Shown here: one piece after another, positions 1-8,330 of the stretch | Layout of the letters: each line of letters starts with the position of its first letter | Numbering within the stretch: position 1 is the stretch's first letter | Source: Paenibacillus taichungensis | Lineage (GTDB): Bacteria > Bacillota > Bacilli > Paenibacillales > Paenibacillaceae | Assembly: GCF_013359905.1 (NCBI RefSeq) | Contig: NZ_JABMCC010000101.1 | Span: forward strand, 124,001-188,000 | DNA: 64,000 bases | Direction of reading: 5' to 3' | Program-made: the position numbers and the translations under genes | The notes under the pieces: model-generated | The model's database searches: none | What the model was told of the DNA's origin: nothing | What the model saw: the letters and a program-made list of their open reading frames with translations, nothing else

Positions 1-362
1 CTTTCATTACTTTGGCCTGTCAGAATTTTTACACCGGTAACACCTCGTGCTTTGAATTCCTCCTCTATAAAAGCAATTAGCAACGTAGCTAATCCTCTTC
101 TCCGGGCAACTTCGGCAATATACATTTCTGTGATTTCTCCCTGGAGTGCACGATAACAAAAAGATTTAAAATATTGAGCACAAGCGAATCCAACTGCCTG
201 ATCGTCAATCACAGCTAGAGCAATCAACTCATTAGATAAAGCAAGACTATCTATTACTTCTTCTACGGATGTACCTATGCCATTAAAAGCATTATTGAGC
301 TTAAGAAGGTCCTCTGCATCATTTTCGTTCGCCCAACGTATATGAATGTTCTCTTCTTTCAT
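1..362 (-). CDS. GNAT family N-acetyltransferase (3' end outside window)
   Basis: This gene is cut by the window edge. The visible 120 codons start at an ATG preceded by GGAGGTCACGTA. The protein begins MKEENIHIRWANENDAEDLL and contains the acetyl-CoA-binding signature RRRGLA (R/Q-x-x-G-x-G/A) after a beta-4 strand reading EITEMYIA. That is the core of the GNAT fold, which transfers acetyl from acetyl-CoA to an amine; the substrate cannot be told. The spacing and motif resemble AacA/RimI-like GNATs with a C-terminal 'KILTGQSNE' segment. It is the last of the minus-strand accessory genes visible on this side, and the next gene starts 34 bp upstream of its start codon. Confidence 0.85.
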   Translation of the reverse strand, partial: MKEENIHIRWANENDAEDLLKLNNAFNGIGTSVEEVIDSLALSNELIALAVIDDQAVGFACAQYFKSFCYRALQGEITEMYIAEVARRRGLATLLIAFIEEEFKARGVTGVKILTGQSNE

Positions 363-395
363 TACGTGACCTCCAATAATAACAGTGTACAGAAA

Positions 396-818
396 TTAAT
401 GATCCGGATAGGTTTCTTTCAAGAACTTGATGGATTGGTTGATCAACGCTTGTAATACATCTAGATTGATATCTGCAACTTTATTGACGTATACACATGC
501 TTTTCCTGTCGTATGTTTTCCAAAGTCTTTTAATAGATTCTCTCGCTCGGCATCACCTGTCGCAAAATACAAACTGATTTTTGCTTTTCGAGGAGAAAAG
601 CCCACCAGGGGTGCGTCACCTTCATGACCAGATTCATATTTATAATGATAGGAGCCGAATCCAATAATACTCGGTCCCCACATCTTTGCTGTATACCCTG
701 TTGTTTCAGTGAAAATATCTAATAGCTGATACGCGTCTTCACGTTTTTTGGGACTATCAACACTTTCAATAAATTCAATGACGCTGTTGTCTGTTTCTTT
801 TGTTTTAAGTTTGTACAT
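396..818 (-). CDS. DUF1801 (YdhG-like) domain protein
   Basis: A 140-residue soluble protein with the DUF1801 pattern: an N-terminal helical part (residues about 8-45) and the core KMWGPSIIGFGSYHYKYESG, followed by FSPRKAKISLYF and a C-terminal helix with 'INQSIKFLKETYP'. The DUF1801/YdhG fold is related to SCP-like or iron-chaperone-type folds, but its reaction is not established. The start ATG has a good GAAGGGAGATTTTATCA upstream. It lies between a GNAT and a small membrane protein, on the same strand as all neighbours. Confidence 0.75.
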   Translation of the reverse strand: MYKLKTKETDNSVIEFIESVDSPKKREDAYQLLDIFTETTGYTAKMWGPSIIGFGSYHYKYESGHEGDAPLVGFSPRKAKISLYFATGDAERENLLKDFGKHTTGKACVYVNKVADINLDVLQALINQSIKFLKETYPDH

Positions 819-833
819 TGATAAAATCTCCCT

Positions 834-1064
834 TCATGTCTTCCGTTGCTTTAACGCAGGGAACAGACTTAATATCAGACCAACAATCAGAAACAATATC
901 CATTGTTCGTAACTAATGATTAGAATCAGTTCCCAAAAACTTGCCGGCCCGGAGTTTGGTTCATCATTGTATGGGTGGTCAAAAATAGCTGGTAGTACTC
1001 CTAGGGCTGTAAAAACGATTCCAATAATCAAAGAAAGAAAATAAACAGCTCTCTTCAATGCCAT
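834..1064 (-). CDS. Small two-helix membrane protein
   Basis: About 76 residues with two hydrophobic segments (about residues 7-26 and 46-67) separated by a polar loop rich in Pro, Asp and Asn; the C-terminus is basic (ALKQRKT). No family is recognised. The chosen start is the ATG at 1064, which overlaps the TGA of the upstream GNAT (TGATG), so translation is probably coupled to it. An alternative GTG lies one codon upstream. It may be a helper or simply a passenger of the acetyltransferase gene. Confidence 0.6.
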   Translation of the reverse strand: MALKRAVYFLSLIIGIVFTALGVLPAIFDHPYNDEPNSGPASFWELILIISYEQWILFLIVGLILSLFPALKQRKT

Positions 1065-1486
1065 CACGCCCTCAAATAATCAGGAAGTCTTATCATGAAG
1101 CGTTCACTATTTCTATTAAATTGATATTGTTCATATAATTCATGTGCATCCAATGTTCCAAGTAACCCCATTAAATCTTTAAAGCGATCCGATTGTGTAA
1201 TCACTTCAATTAGTTTCTTACCAAGTCCTTGGCTCCTATATTCCTCATGAATAAAAACATCACAAAGCCAATACATTGTCGCATCATCTGTGACAACCCT
1301 TGCAAAACCAACTTGAATTGCCTCTTTATATATCCCAAAACATATTGAAGAATGGATGGACTTTTCAATTTTTTCATCGGATCTCTTATTGGCCCAATAG
1401 CTTCTAGATAAGAAACCCTTTACCGCATGGATGTCCATAAGTTCTTTGTTATCACTGATAAGATATTCTCCATATATAAAATCCAT
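1064..1486 (-). CDS. GNAT family N-acetyltransferase
   Basis: A 140-residue single-domain GNAT. The sequence shows a beta-4 strand 'YWLCDVFIHEEY' followed by the acetyl-CoA pyrophosphate-binding motif RSQGLGKKL (Q-x-x-G-x-G/A type) and a C-terminal 'LDAHELYEQYQF' corresponding to helix 4 and beta 6. The organisation 'VGFARVVTDDATMYWLCDVFI' is typical of a widespread bacterial subgroup of small GNATs with unknown substrate. An AGAGGAGCTGGAATTGA Shine-Dalgarno region precedes the ATG. The stop codon overlaps the start of the small membrane protein downstream. Confidence 0.88.
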   Translation of the reverse strand: MDFIYGEYLISDNKELMDIHAVKGFLSRSYWANKRSDEKIEKSIHSSICFGIYKEAIQVGFARVVTDDATMYWLCDVFIHEEYRSQGLGKKLIEVITQSDRFKDLMGLLGTLDAHELYEQYQFNRNSERFMIRLPDYLRA

Positions 1487-1502
1487 TCAATTCCAGCTCC
1501 TC

Positions 1503-1988
1503 TCAAAATCCTCGATGATTCAAGTAATACTTAATTCCGGCACGATCAACATCAGAAAAATTTAATGAATTCTCCATAAATAATTTATTTAGTTTCTTAA
1601 TGTCAATCCATTGAATATCTATTGTTTCGTCACCAGCTTCTAGCAAATCTCCACTTGCCTTACATCTAAAATAATATCCAACAGAATCAATTGGTCCCTT
1701 AATGGTTTGATAAGCAGCGAATGGTCTAAGACATTCCACTTCAAATTCAGGATTAATTCCAGTTGTATCAATTCTTGTTTCAGTACCTTCAATTTCATAA
1801 ACATCTAATCCGGTTTCTTCTTTAACCTCTCTTACCAGAGCTTGGATCAACGATTCAAACGGTTCAATTCTACCTCCAGGAAGTTCAAACTGAAAAGAGG
1901 AATCTATCTTTGTTCTTCTTTGTATAACAATCTCTGTTGCTTCGTTACCAGGTCTTTCAATGATCGCTCTTGAATTAACATAGAACAT
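1503..1988 (-). CDS. Nudix hydrolase
   Basis: A 161-residue Nudix protein. The full Nudix box is visible at about residues 38-60, in the form G-x5-E-x7-R-E-V-x-E-E-T-G-L, starting at GGRIEPFESL. It hydrolyses a nucleoside diphosphate linked to some moiety X; the substrate is unknown. The N-terminal strand 'FYVNSRAIIERPGNEATEIVIQRR' and C-terminal 'IDIQWIDIKKLNKLF' fit the alpha/beta/alpha sandwich. AAAGGACTGATTGC precedes the ATG. Nudix genes recur in this block (see 2940-3347 and 16980-17408), which are not close copies of one another. Confidence 0.88.
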   Translation of the reverse strand: MFYVNSRAIIERPGNEATEIVIQRRTKIDSSFQFELPGGRIEPFESLIQALVREVKEETGLDVYEIEGTETRIDTTGINPEFEVECLRPFAAYQTIKGPIDSVGYYFRCKASGDLLEAGDETIDIQWIDIKKLNKLFMENSLNFSDVDRAGIKYYLNHRGF

Positions 1989-2098
1989 GCAATCAGTCCT
2001 TTATTAGTTTCAAATTTTCTTTATAACTCAAGGGACGTTATCAGCTGCTCATCAGTTTTAATGTTGTCACTAGAATGTTTGACCTTTTTCTTGATTAC

Positions 2099-2572
2099 CT
2101 AAATCATGCATTTTTCATAAATCACAATCGTCATCTTGTCGTTAATTTGTTTCGTATCTCCCTTCTGTCTATATCCTAATTTCTCATAAAGGTAACAATT
2201 CCTCTGCTCTTCAGAGATTGTAGCCAACTCCCATATTCTCGCATCGCTATACCTATCTTCTATCATTGAAAATACTTTTTGTGCAATCCCTCTCCCTTGG
2301 TAGTCGGGTAAAATAAATACAGGGCTTACTCGATAGATTTTATTCTCCTTTTTTACTACTCTAATGGCCCCCACAGGAATATTTGCTTCTCTTATTAGGT
2401 AATAATCTGTATAGCTTTGATTTATTCGATCTTCTATTTGTTCTACCGTTTGATTTGCTGGGCTTGTTTCATAGTCTTTATATTTATTTAAAAGAGGCAT
2501 GAATGCTTTTATTTGCATTTCGTGAATAATTGAAGCTTCTTTAAGACCTGCTTTGGATAATGAGATTTCCAT
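2099..2572 (-). CDS. GNAT family N-acetyltransferase
   Basis: A 157-residue GNAT. The motif YQGRGIAQKV after 'VSPVFILPD' is the acetyl-CoA-binding loop, and the C-terminal 'QRNCYLYEKLGYRQKGD' is the conserved helix-strand element with a Tyr that often acts as general acid. It is a single-domain enzyme of unknown substrate. GGAGGACGATATGAA stands before the chosen ATG. It lies between a Nudix gene and the relics of another GNAT. Confidence 0.87.
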   Translation of the reverse strand: MEISLSKAGLKEASIIHEMQIKAFMPLLNKYKDYETSPANQTVEQIEDRINQSYTDYYLIREANIPVGAIRVVKKENKIYRVSPVFILPDYQGRGIAQKVFSMIEDRYSDARIWELATISEEQRNCYLYEKLGYRQKGDTKQINDKMTIVIYEKCMI

Positions 2573-2675
2573 TTCATATCGTCCTCCGTTATTAAAGCTA
2601 ATTTAGTGTTTTGCTTCTATGTTAGTTCCCAACAATACACGTATAATATGCGGTTTCGTTCTTCTTGAATGCATT

Positions 2676-2929
2676 CTAAATCTTTAACTTCATTTGTATA
2701 GTTATTATTTTTTGTTCATTTAAATCCGTTATTCGCATATCAAAGGGTTTAAATCCTTGCTTGTGATAAAATGCTAGAGCCTTGATATCTGGTCTGGTGT
2801 TAAAGGATATTTAAACCGAGGACTAATATAAAACAATTCTTCCTTTGACTGAGGAAAAGAACTTATACTTTTCAAGTCTTCATTCATTAGAGATCTATAA
2901 GAATAGATAGGTACCATCTCCTTTTTTGG
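2676..2929 (-). pseudogene. Decayed GNAT acetyltransferase with internal deletion
   Basis: Two fragments of a GNAT gene are readable on the minus strand. The N-terminal part (from about 2910) reads MVPIYSYRSLMNEDLKSISS then FPQSKEELFYISPRFKYPL, the usual start of a GNAT subgroup. The C-terminal part (about 2780-2676) reads ALAFYHKQGFKPFDMRITDL and ends at TAG. The two parts lie in different frames and directly abut near 2783, so the central acetyl-CoA-binding region is missing. The gene is therefore an internal-deletion plus frameshift relic. Confidence 0.75.
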
Positions 2930-2939
2930 ATTAAACGGT

Positions 2940-3347
2940 TTAGAATTCAATATAAAATGGTTGCAAATCTGGCCTTAAACAATATTCAATTCGTTGTTTG
3001 AAGTTCTTCCAAGTCACCTTATTTAATGCTTCTTCTATTGGAAAATATCCTGTTTCTAGGCTTTCACTAGTTACTATGGGTTCTCCCCCAATCGGTCTTG
3101 CTAAAAATAATGTATTCACGATTGAACCCTTCACATTCTGGAATATTCCACAAAATCGAATAATCTCTATATCAATCCCTGATTCTTCTTTTGTCTCCCT
3201 GACTGCGGCATCCTGTAAGGATTCTCCTTCTTCCACTTGCCCTCCAGGCATTTCCCATCCTCTTCTAGGTCCCCGGACTAGTAATATTTCATTGTTCTCA
3301 TTCATTACAATCGCAGCCGCTGAAACGATATGCTTAGGTGGATTCAT
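2940..3347 (-). CDS. Nudix hydrolase
   Basis: A 135-residue Nudix protein. The Nudix box starts at PGGQVEEGESL and continues with R-E-T-x-E-E-S-G-I, so all catalytic Glu/Arg positions are present. N-terminal 'SAAAIVMNENNEILLVRGPR' and the WEMPGG loop are typical of the MutT/ADP-ribose-pyrophosphatase-like branch. The substrate cannot be assigned. The ribosome-binding site (GAGAGGA) sits rather far from the ATG. The stop codon is only about 10 bp from the GNAT relic downstream. Confidence 0.88.
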   Translation of the reverse strand: MNPPKHIVSAAAIVMNENNEILLVRGPRRGWEMPGGQVEEGESLQDAAVRETKEESGIDIEIIRFCGIFQNVKGSIVNTLFLARPIGGEPIVTSESLETGYFPIEEALNKVTWKNFKQRIEYCLRPDLQPFYIEF

Positions 3348-3450
3348 AGATATAGATAGTCCTCTCTTGGGGTATTAGTTTTAAAGTATTTTCAAATCGT
3401 CCTGCACAAGCGGGAAACGATGCTATGTATAGGGCTTCCTCATCCATAAA

Positions 3451-4288
3451 TTATCCTACAAAGTTGGTTTCCAATGTCCATTCCAATCTTCGTAGCCATT
3501 CATTTTTCACTTCTTCATTTGTGTACTTTATCCGATCTAAAACATTAATTACTCTTGAAACTGAGTATACCTTCACTAATTCATTTGTAATCTTCAGATC
3601 TGAAAATTTACTATACGCATTAATAAAAATCTCAGACAACTCCCGAGAGAAGTTTGGATAATGTAAATGTACAAACCATATTACCCATGCGACATCTTGC
3701 AGTGGATTCCCCCAGCCTGCCCACTCCCAATCAATAATAGATATTAATTTATTAGATAAAATTGCATTATGCGGTCCATAATCTCCATGGATTAAGGTTT
3801 TCTCCCCTATAACTGATACATTAAGGATCTGTTTTACTTTTTCCTTTTGATTATTCGGTACATAGTTAAGATCATCAATATTAATATTTATTAGTTCTAT
3901 GATTGACAGGTCAGGGTCACCATCTCTCCATTTTAATGAGTGAATATCTTTTGCAAGATGAATTCCAAGCAACTCGTAGATTTCCTTAGCTCTATGAATG
4001 TCTCCATCATCAAGAAATCTCTGGCTGTTAATTCCGTGCACGTAGTCCATAATAATGTACTGTGAACCGTTGTCTTCAAAATAGTCATGAATCTTTGGCG
4101 ACACACCTGAATTATTCAATAGGGTTAAACACTTAATTTCGGTTATCGCATCACGATTATGAGCATTGAAAATCTTTGCTACGACCAGAGGATCTGATCC
4201 CTCAAGTAAAATACTACTGTTGGTGTAACCTCCGGTAAGCTCAGTCAGTGTACTATATTTAAATTTATGTAATAAGATGTCATGCATC
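3451..4288 (-). CDS. Aminoglycoside/choline-kinase-type phosphotransferase (APH family)
   Basis: About 279 residues from the chosen ATG, which follows AAGGCTGAATTTGGTG; an in-frame extension reaches 4365 but has no ribosome-binding site and looks non-conserved. The protein-kinase-like fold is shown by the glycine-rich 'ELTGGYTNSS', a Lys in 'LVVAKIF', the catalytic Brenner motif HGDYGPHNAIL and the metal-binding Asp in SIIDWEWAG. Members phosphorylate aminoglycosides, choline, homoserine or similar hydroxyl compounds, and the substrate here is unknown. Resistance should not be assumed. The gene stands alone between a decayed kinase and a Nudix gene. Confidence 0.82.
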
Positions 4289-4402
4289 ACCAAATTCAGC
4301 CTTCTTTCTTTATTCTTAGAATCATGACTTTCGGAAAATGTTTTAAAGCGTTTGCATTTTTTCACATTGGATCATTGGATCTTCGATTTCACGAGACATC
4401 CC

Positions 4403-4926
4403 TTATTCTTCATCAATATAATTTAATACGTTATTTAAATACTTCTCTATAGGTTGTGACGAATCAACACGCAAACATTGAATATCATTAGGTCTCTTAC
4501 TTTCATTAACATTATTTTTAAACTCTTCTTCAGATGTATCCGAAATCTGACTTATCATCCGTTCTCGATTTTGTAATCTTTTACTTATTTCCTGATAGTC
4601 ATTCAGGTAACATTCAACGTACTTATATTTAGCATTATACTTCTTACTTAATGACGAACCTCTTTCAATCATCTCAGGATAAAAGCATGGACTATCGAAT
4701 ATTACGTCATAGCTTTGGGAGAGATAAAACTCTATCAGGGCCCAATCAATATTATATGAAGTCATACCTAAAACTTTTAATTCTAAATTACTATCCCCAA
4801 TGGATTTTAATATGGAAGATTTGAGATATCATGATCAATAATTATGGCACCCGTAATTTTAGCGATCCTTCTTGAAAGAGTTGACTTACCGGAACCAGGA
4901 AATCCCGACATTTGAAGAAAAAACAT
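4403..4926 (-). pseudogene. Frameshifted P-loop nucleotide kinase (AAA_33/zeta-toxin-like)
   Basis: The reading frame opens with ATG at 4926, right after the TAG of the upstream GNAT (TCATAGATG), and encodes a Walker A motif GFPGSGKST followed by 'IIIDHDI'. It then meets a stop near 4812. In another frame the protein continues through 'KSSILKSIGD' to 'IDWALIEFYLSQSYDVIFDSP' and 'YLNDYQEISKRLQNRERM', the Walker-B-like strand and lid region of AAA_33-type kinases. A single indel close to 4820 restores a protein of about 170 residues. It is either a real frameshift mutation or a sequencing error; the long intact downstream frame suggests a recent event. Confidence 0.72.
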
Positions 4927-5445
4927 CTATGAAACCACCTTTCCCTTGGAGATTTCCAATTCATATTTAACTTGCGTTTTGCTGTGCCCTTCTATGGTTT
5001 CAATCATTTCTTCTATTTCTTTAAATCCACTTTTCTCATAAAATGCTCTTCCTATATAATTCTCTTTCCCTACCCAGGCAAACAGTTTATTTATTGGCTT
5101 TAAATCTTGAGTGAATCTCTGAATAAATTCTTTTCCTATTCCCATTTTGTGATATTCAGGTCGTATATAGATTCTTAGTAATTCATATTCTTCTTCTTTG
5201 ACTTGTCTTGTTTGAGCATATCCACCGACTCTGCCATTAAATTCTGCTATTAAAAAACTCCGTTTAGCACTTTGAATATCTCTATCGACAGATCGACTTA
5301 AATTCTCATCTGAATATGCTCTACTTAGAAAATCTTGTATGTAGCCTTCGGAGTATATGCCTTGATAAGTATAATTCCATGTTTCTTGAGCTATGGATTG
5401 AATGTGTGGGATATCCTCATGTGAGACAAACCTAATTGTTATCAT
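4927..5445 (-). CDS. GNAT family N-acetyltransferase
   Basis: A 172-residue GNAT. It contains 'ELLRIYIRPEYHKMGIGKEF', in which MGIGKEF is the pyrophosphate-binding loop, and 'LFAWVGKENYIGRAFYEKSGF', the conserved C-terminal helix with Tyr. This pattern is common in the RimI-like or phosphinothricin-acetyltransferase-like branch, but the substrate is not assignable. AAGGATAGCCAG precedes the ATG. The stop codon abuts the start of the downstream kinase relic, so the two were probably translationally coupled. Confidence 0.88.
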   Translation of the reverse strand: MITIRFVSHEDIPHIQSIAQETWNYTYQGIYSEGYIQDFLSRAYSDENLSRSVDRDIQSAKRSFLIAEFNGRVGGYAQTRQVKEEEYELLRIYIRPEYHKMGIGKEFIQRFTQDLKPINKLFAWVGKENYIGRAFYEKSGFKEIEEMIETIEGHSKTQVKYELEISKGKVVS

Positions 5446-5470
5446 CTGGCTATCCTTCTTTCGTTATTAA

Positions 5471-6019
5471 TTAATGAACTTTATAGTCACTCTTGAGAAA
5501 TGCATAAATAGCATTATCAACAAATCGATTCTTCCAATAAAAATTCCCCTTCAATATGCCTTCTTCTCTGAAGCCGATTTTCTCAAGAACCTTTCTTGAT
5601 CCCACATTCTCCGGTTCTACAAATGCTTCAATTCGGTTTAAACCAAGCGTGTTAAATCCATATTCAATTACCTTTTCAACCACCTCGGTCATAAAACCTT
5701 GATGCCAATATTCTGGTGATAGTTCATATCCAATGACAGCCTTATAATGATTTTTCATCCAGCCATGAAAGCCACATGTTCCGATGACTTTGTTTTCCGA
5801 CTTCAAAGTGATTCCCCAACGAATAGCTTGACCTGATTCAAATCTTTCATTCCACCTTTGAATTAATTCTTCTGCTTGTTTAATGTTTGTGAAACTCTCC
5901 ACATCATAAAACTTCGTAACTTCATCCAATGAAAAACATTGAAATATATCTTTGGAATCATTCTTTGTTAGCTCTCTTAATACAAGTCTTTTTGTTTCTA
6001 ACTTGGGAAACTGCGACAT
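5471..6019 (-). CDS. GNAT acetyltransferase, RimJ/RimL type
   Basis: About 182 residues from the ATG at 6019, which follows AAGGAGAACTAAA (a longer upstream frame lacks a ribosome-binding site). The start 'FPKLETKRLVLRELTKND' and the segments 'IGYELSPEYWHQGFMTEV' and 'LNRIEAFVEPENVGSRKVLE' are hallmarks of the RimJ/RimL subgroup, which acetylates N-termini of ribosomal proteins or other amines. Such genes are often multi-copy in bacilli, and the true substrate is unknown. The neighbours are GNATs on both sides. Confidence 0.88.
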   Translation of the reverse strand: MSQFPKLETKRLVLRELTKNDSKDIFQCFSLDEVTKFYDVESFTNIKQAEELIQRWNERFESGQAIRWGITLKSENKVIGTCGFHGWMKNHYKAVIGYELSPEYWHQGFMTEVVEKVIEYGFNTLGLNRIEAFVEPENVGSRKVLEKIGFREEGILKGNFYWKNRFVDNAIYAFLKSDYKVH

Positions 6020-6175
6020 TTTAGTTCTCCTTAATGGTTTAAGTTGTTTCACTGAGCATCTCTAGGATTCAAATAAAAATAAATCTATAGAAACTGGGAT
6101 CTTTTATGTCCTTTAATGAGGAAATTATATGCACTAAGCGCTAACCATATTATTACATATATGAAGTAAATCAAG

Positions 6176-6204
6176 CAAAAAAAACAGATGGTCTCTCATC
6201 TGCC
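6176..6204 (-). terminator. Rho-independent terminator
   Basis: On the minus strand CAGATG-AGAGAC-CATCTG is followed by eight T residues. It lies about 60 bp downstream of the stop of the GNAT gene at 6262-6786 and would end its transcript. Confidence 0.8.
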
Positions 6205-6261
6205 CTGAAATATGGAGAAAGCCATGCAGCTGATTTAAAATCCCCCTCCATGCTCTTGATC

Positions 6262-6786
6262 TTAATTTTCCTCGACTGCCAATCTCCAGTCATTACATCG
6301 TATGGTAGTCCCAATAGGGTATTCAAAATCACACTCGCCAATATACGAAAAGCCCAGCTTGCGACAAATGGCATTTGAAGCGGGATTCTTGGTTTTAGGA
6401 AAAGCGTGAATGAATTTATGTTTCTTCTTTTCAGAACGGATAGAAGCTATGGCTTTTGCTGTTGCTTCTGTCGCTATTCCTCTACCTTGATATTCCGATA
6501 AAACACTCCAACCTATCTCGAAAATAGATTCTTCTTTCCACGACTGATCCCAATACCCTACACTACCCACGACTTCAAGATGCGGAAGTAAGAGAATCTT
6601 AAACATTTTCCCTGTTCCATTTTGGGCGATTTCATAATAGCGCTTATGGCGAGCTAGTATTTTCTCCTCAGTCTCTGGTCCTCCGAAGTGTACTGTCATC
6701 TCAGGCGAATTTAATTGGCGAAGCAAATCTAAATCTCCTTCGTCCCATAGTTCAATTCTTACCTCTGGCGAATTCCTTTGTTCCAT
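6262..6786 (-). CDS. GNAT acetyltransferase, RimJ/RimL type
   Basis: About 174 residues. The segments 'IGWSVLSEYQGRGIATEAT' and 'IHAFPKTKNPASNAICRKLGF' place it in the RimL-like GNAT branch: YQGRGIA is the acetyl-CoA loop and 'NPASNAICRKLGF' the C-terminal helix. The ATG at 6786 has GAGGTG six bases upstream and is preferred over an ATG three codons earlier. It has its own terminator downstream and a 150-bp AT-rich spacer upstream. The substrate is unknown. Confidence 0.87.
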   Translation of the reverse strand: MEQRNSPEVRIELWDEGDLDLLRQLNSPEMTVHFGGPETEEKILARHKRYYEIAQNGTGKMFKILLLPHLEVVGSVGYWDQSWKEESIFEIGWSVLSEYQGRGIATEATAKAIASIRSEKKKHKFIHAFPKTKNPASNAICRKLGFSYIGECDFEYPIGTTIRCNDWRLAVEEN

Positions 6787-6941
6787 CTCATTCACCTCAC
6801 TGTTTTTATTTGTACCAAATTTAGAGGAAGAGACTTACTATTCTCAGTTCAATTATATCAGAACATATATTCTTATTCAGTAAAAATTTATCATTATCTT
6901 TTAAATGGAATGCCTGATATCTTTTAAGCCAAGTTCACGGT

Positions 6942-7958
6942 TTATAGATCTTCTATGTACTTACAGACCAAATCCCCAAATGTTTTGATATCCTCAAGAT
7001 AGTCGTACCCTAACGGATTTTGTCCAGTCTGATTATACATTCTTACCGCAACAGTTTTACACTTAGGAATGACAAGACAGGCACATCCAGTGGCGCCCAG
7101 AGACTGGAAAGAACCGTGTGGAAGTTTATCACCTAATTCTGTAAAAGACCGCGGTTCATCTTGCACAAACCAAAAAAAACCGTTTCTCGGCAATTGTTGT
7201 TCCAGATCAGGAGGACTAATTATAGTGGTTGTCTGCTCAAATATTTCTTTAGGAAGTATCTGATTCCCGTTTATAGCTCCCTTATTCAAATGCAGATAAC
7301 CCCAATATGCTAGTTCCTTTGTGCTCATAAATAAGTTGGCCTGGTTACCTTGATCATCCTTATATTGTTCATTGAGCCATACTAATTTTTCATTATTTTC
7401 CTTCCTCCATCCTGTTTGGTTAAAGCCCATAGGTGAGAATAAACGCTCTTCGAGTAATTGTGATACAGGGATTTTATATAATTTCCGAATAATCTCGATT
7501 AGCAGATTAACACCAGTATTATTGTACTTCCAGTCGGTTCCTTGAAGAAACAATCTATTATGCAGATCACCTAAACCATGAGTGTGGGTTAACAAATGTC
7601 GTATTGTTATATGCCTTAGTGCTTTCCTATCTAACTCATTCAAGTAGTCCACAACAAGATCATCTATACTTCTGACCTTACCTTCATGTAATGCAAGACT
7701 AATAGCAAATCCTAAAAATGTTTTTCGAACTGAAGCAACATTAAATTGTGATTCCTCATCAACTAATCGACTAGGTTTAGAATTGTCATGTACTCCTGAG
7801 TACCATTCATTCACGATACGATCATTATGAATAATATATGTCGCAGCAGCGGTAGCAGATATTTTATTCTTTACCTGTAAGACATAATCATTCAGTTCAA
7901 TGAATGCTTTATTATTTGATATTTTTAGGTTAAACAATGAAAGGTGCACCTTCTTCAC
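6942..7958 (-). CDS. Serine beta-lactamase-like hydrolase (class C / penicillin-binding fold)
   Basis: A 338-residue protein with the three motifs of serine hydrolases of the beta-lactamase/DD-peptidase clan: SxxK in 'ASVRKTFLG' (about residue 94), Y-x-N in 'WKYNNTG' (about residue 178), and an H-G-S-like third motif in 'LPHGSFQSLGATG'. There is no signal peptide, so it is probably cytoplasmic and more like the EstB/LACTB esterase-type group than a secreted lactamase. The start is a GTG with a poor ribosome-binding site. Its 5' region directly follows a tandem CAA-rich duplication that contains the stop codon of the preceding gene. Confidence 0.82.
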   Translation of the reverse strand: MKKVHLSLFNLKISNNKAFIELNDYVLQVKNKISATAAATYIIHNDRIVNEWYSGVHDNSKPSRLVDEESQFNVASVRKTFLGFAISLALHEGKVRSIDDLVVDYLNELDRKALRHITIRHLLTHTHGLGDLHNRLFLQGTDWKYNNTGVNLLIEIIRKLYKIPVSQLLEERLFSPMGFNQTGWRKENNEKLVWLNEQYKDDQGNQANLFMSTKELAYWGYLHLNKGAINGNQILPKEIFEQTTTIISPPDLEQQLPRNGFFWFVQDEPRSFTELGDKLPHGSFQSLGATGCACLVIPKCKTVAVRMYNQTGQNPLGYDYLEDIKTFGDLVCKYIEDL

Positions 7959-7964
7959 TATGTT

Positions 7965-7991
7965 TATTGTTGTTGTTTATTGTTGTTGTTT
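7965..7991. repeat. Tandem 13-bp duplication of a CAA-rich block over a stop codon
   Basis: The unit tattgttgttgtt occurs twice in direct tandem. On the coding strand this duplicates AACAACAACAATA, including the TAA stop of the gene at 7977-8330. It lies between that gene and the GTG start of the beta-lactamase-like gene and may reflect slipped-strand duplication. Confidence 0.7.
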
Positions 7992-8330
7992 TTTCTTCAT
8001 GAAATTTTCAAGTTCTTCCCTTGTCTTTGGGTGTAATATTATACTTTCAGATGTCATCATTCTTTCTGGTAAATTAGTTTCTTTAACTTTACGCCCCCAT
8101 TTTCTTGAGAAAGCCCGCCAGTCACATACCATTTCTATCAAATATTTCTTTGGCATTGGTAAGGCTTCTCTAGTATTTTTATTTACTATCCAATACTCCC
8201 AGTGGTGTTTATTATGATTTTGATGGTGCAGCCACGCATTCTTCCATCTCAGCTCGGTATCCTCGTCTTTCTGATTTGAATAGAATTTACGTGCATAAGG
8301 AAAAAATTCGTGAGGAGAGAATTTAGACAT
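7977..8330 (-). CDS. Conserved hypothetical protein (DUF5662-like)
   Basis: A 117-residue protein rich in aromatic and basic residues: 'FFPYARKFYSNQK', 'WLHHQNHNKHHWEYWI' and 'EMVCDWRAFSRKW'. The His-rich segment and the W-x-H-H pattern recall phage- and bacillus-borne DUF5662 proteins, some of which are annotated as catalase-like or metal-binding. I hold this assignment loosely. The C-terminus ends KKKQQQ, encoded by a CAA run that is duplicated just past the stop codon, so the end may have been altered by slippage. The start has only a weak ribosome-binding site. Confidence 0.55.
   Translation of the reverse strand: MSKFSPHEFFPYARKFYSNQKDEDTELRWKNAWLHHQNHNKHHWEYWIVNKNTREALPMPKKYLIEMVCDWRAFSRKWGRKVKETNLPERMMTSESIILHPKTREELENFMKKKQQQ

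Noticed and set aside
6171-6374. A 67-codon frame over the end of a GNAT gene
   Set aside because: It runs through the terminator and out of frame through the GNAT gene; no ribosome-binding site.
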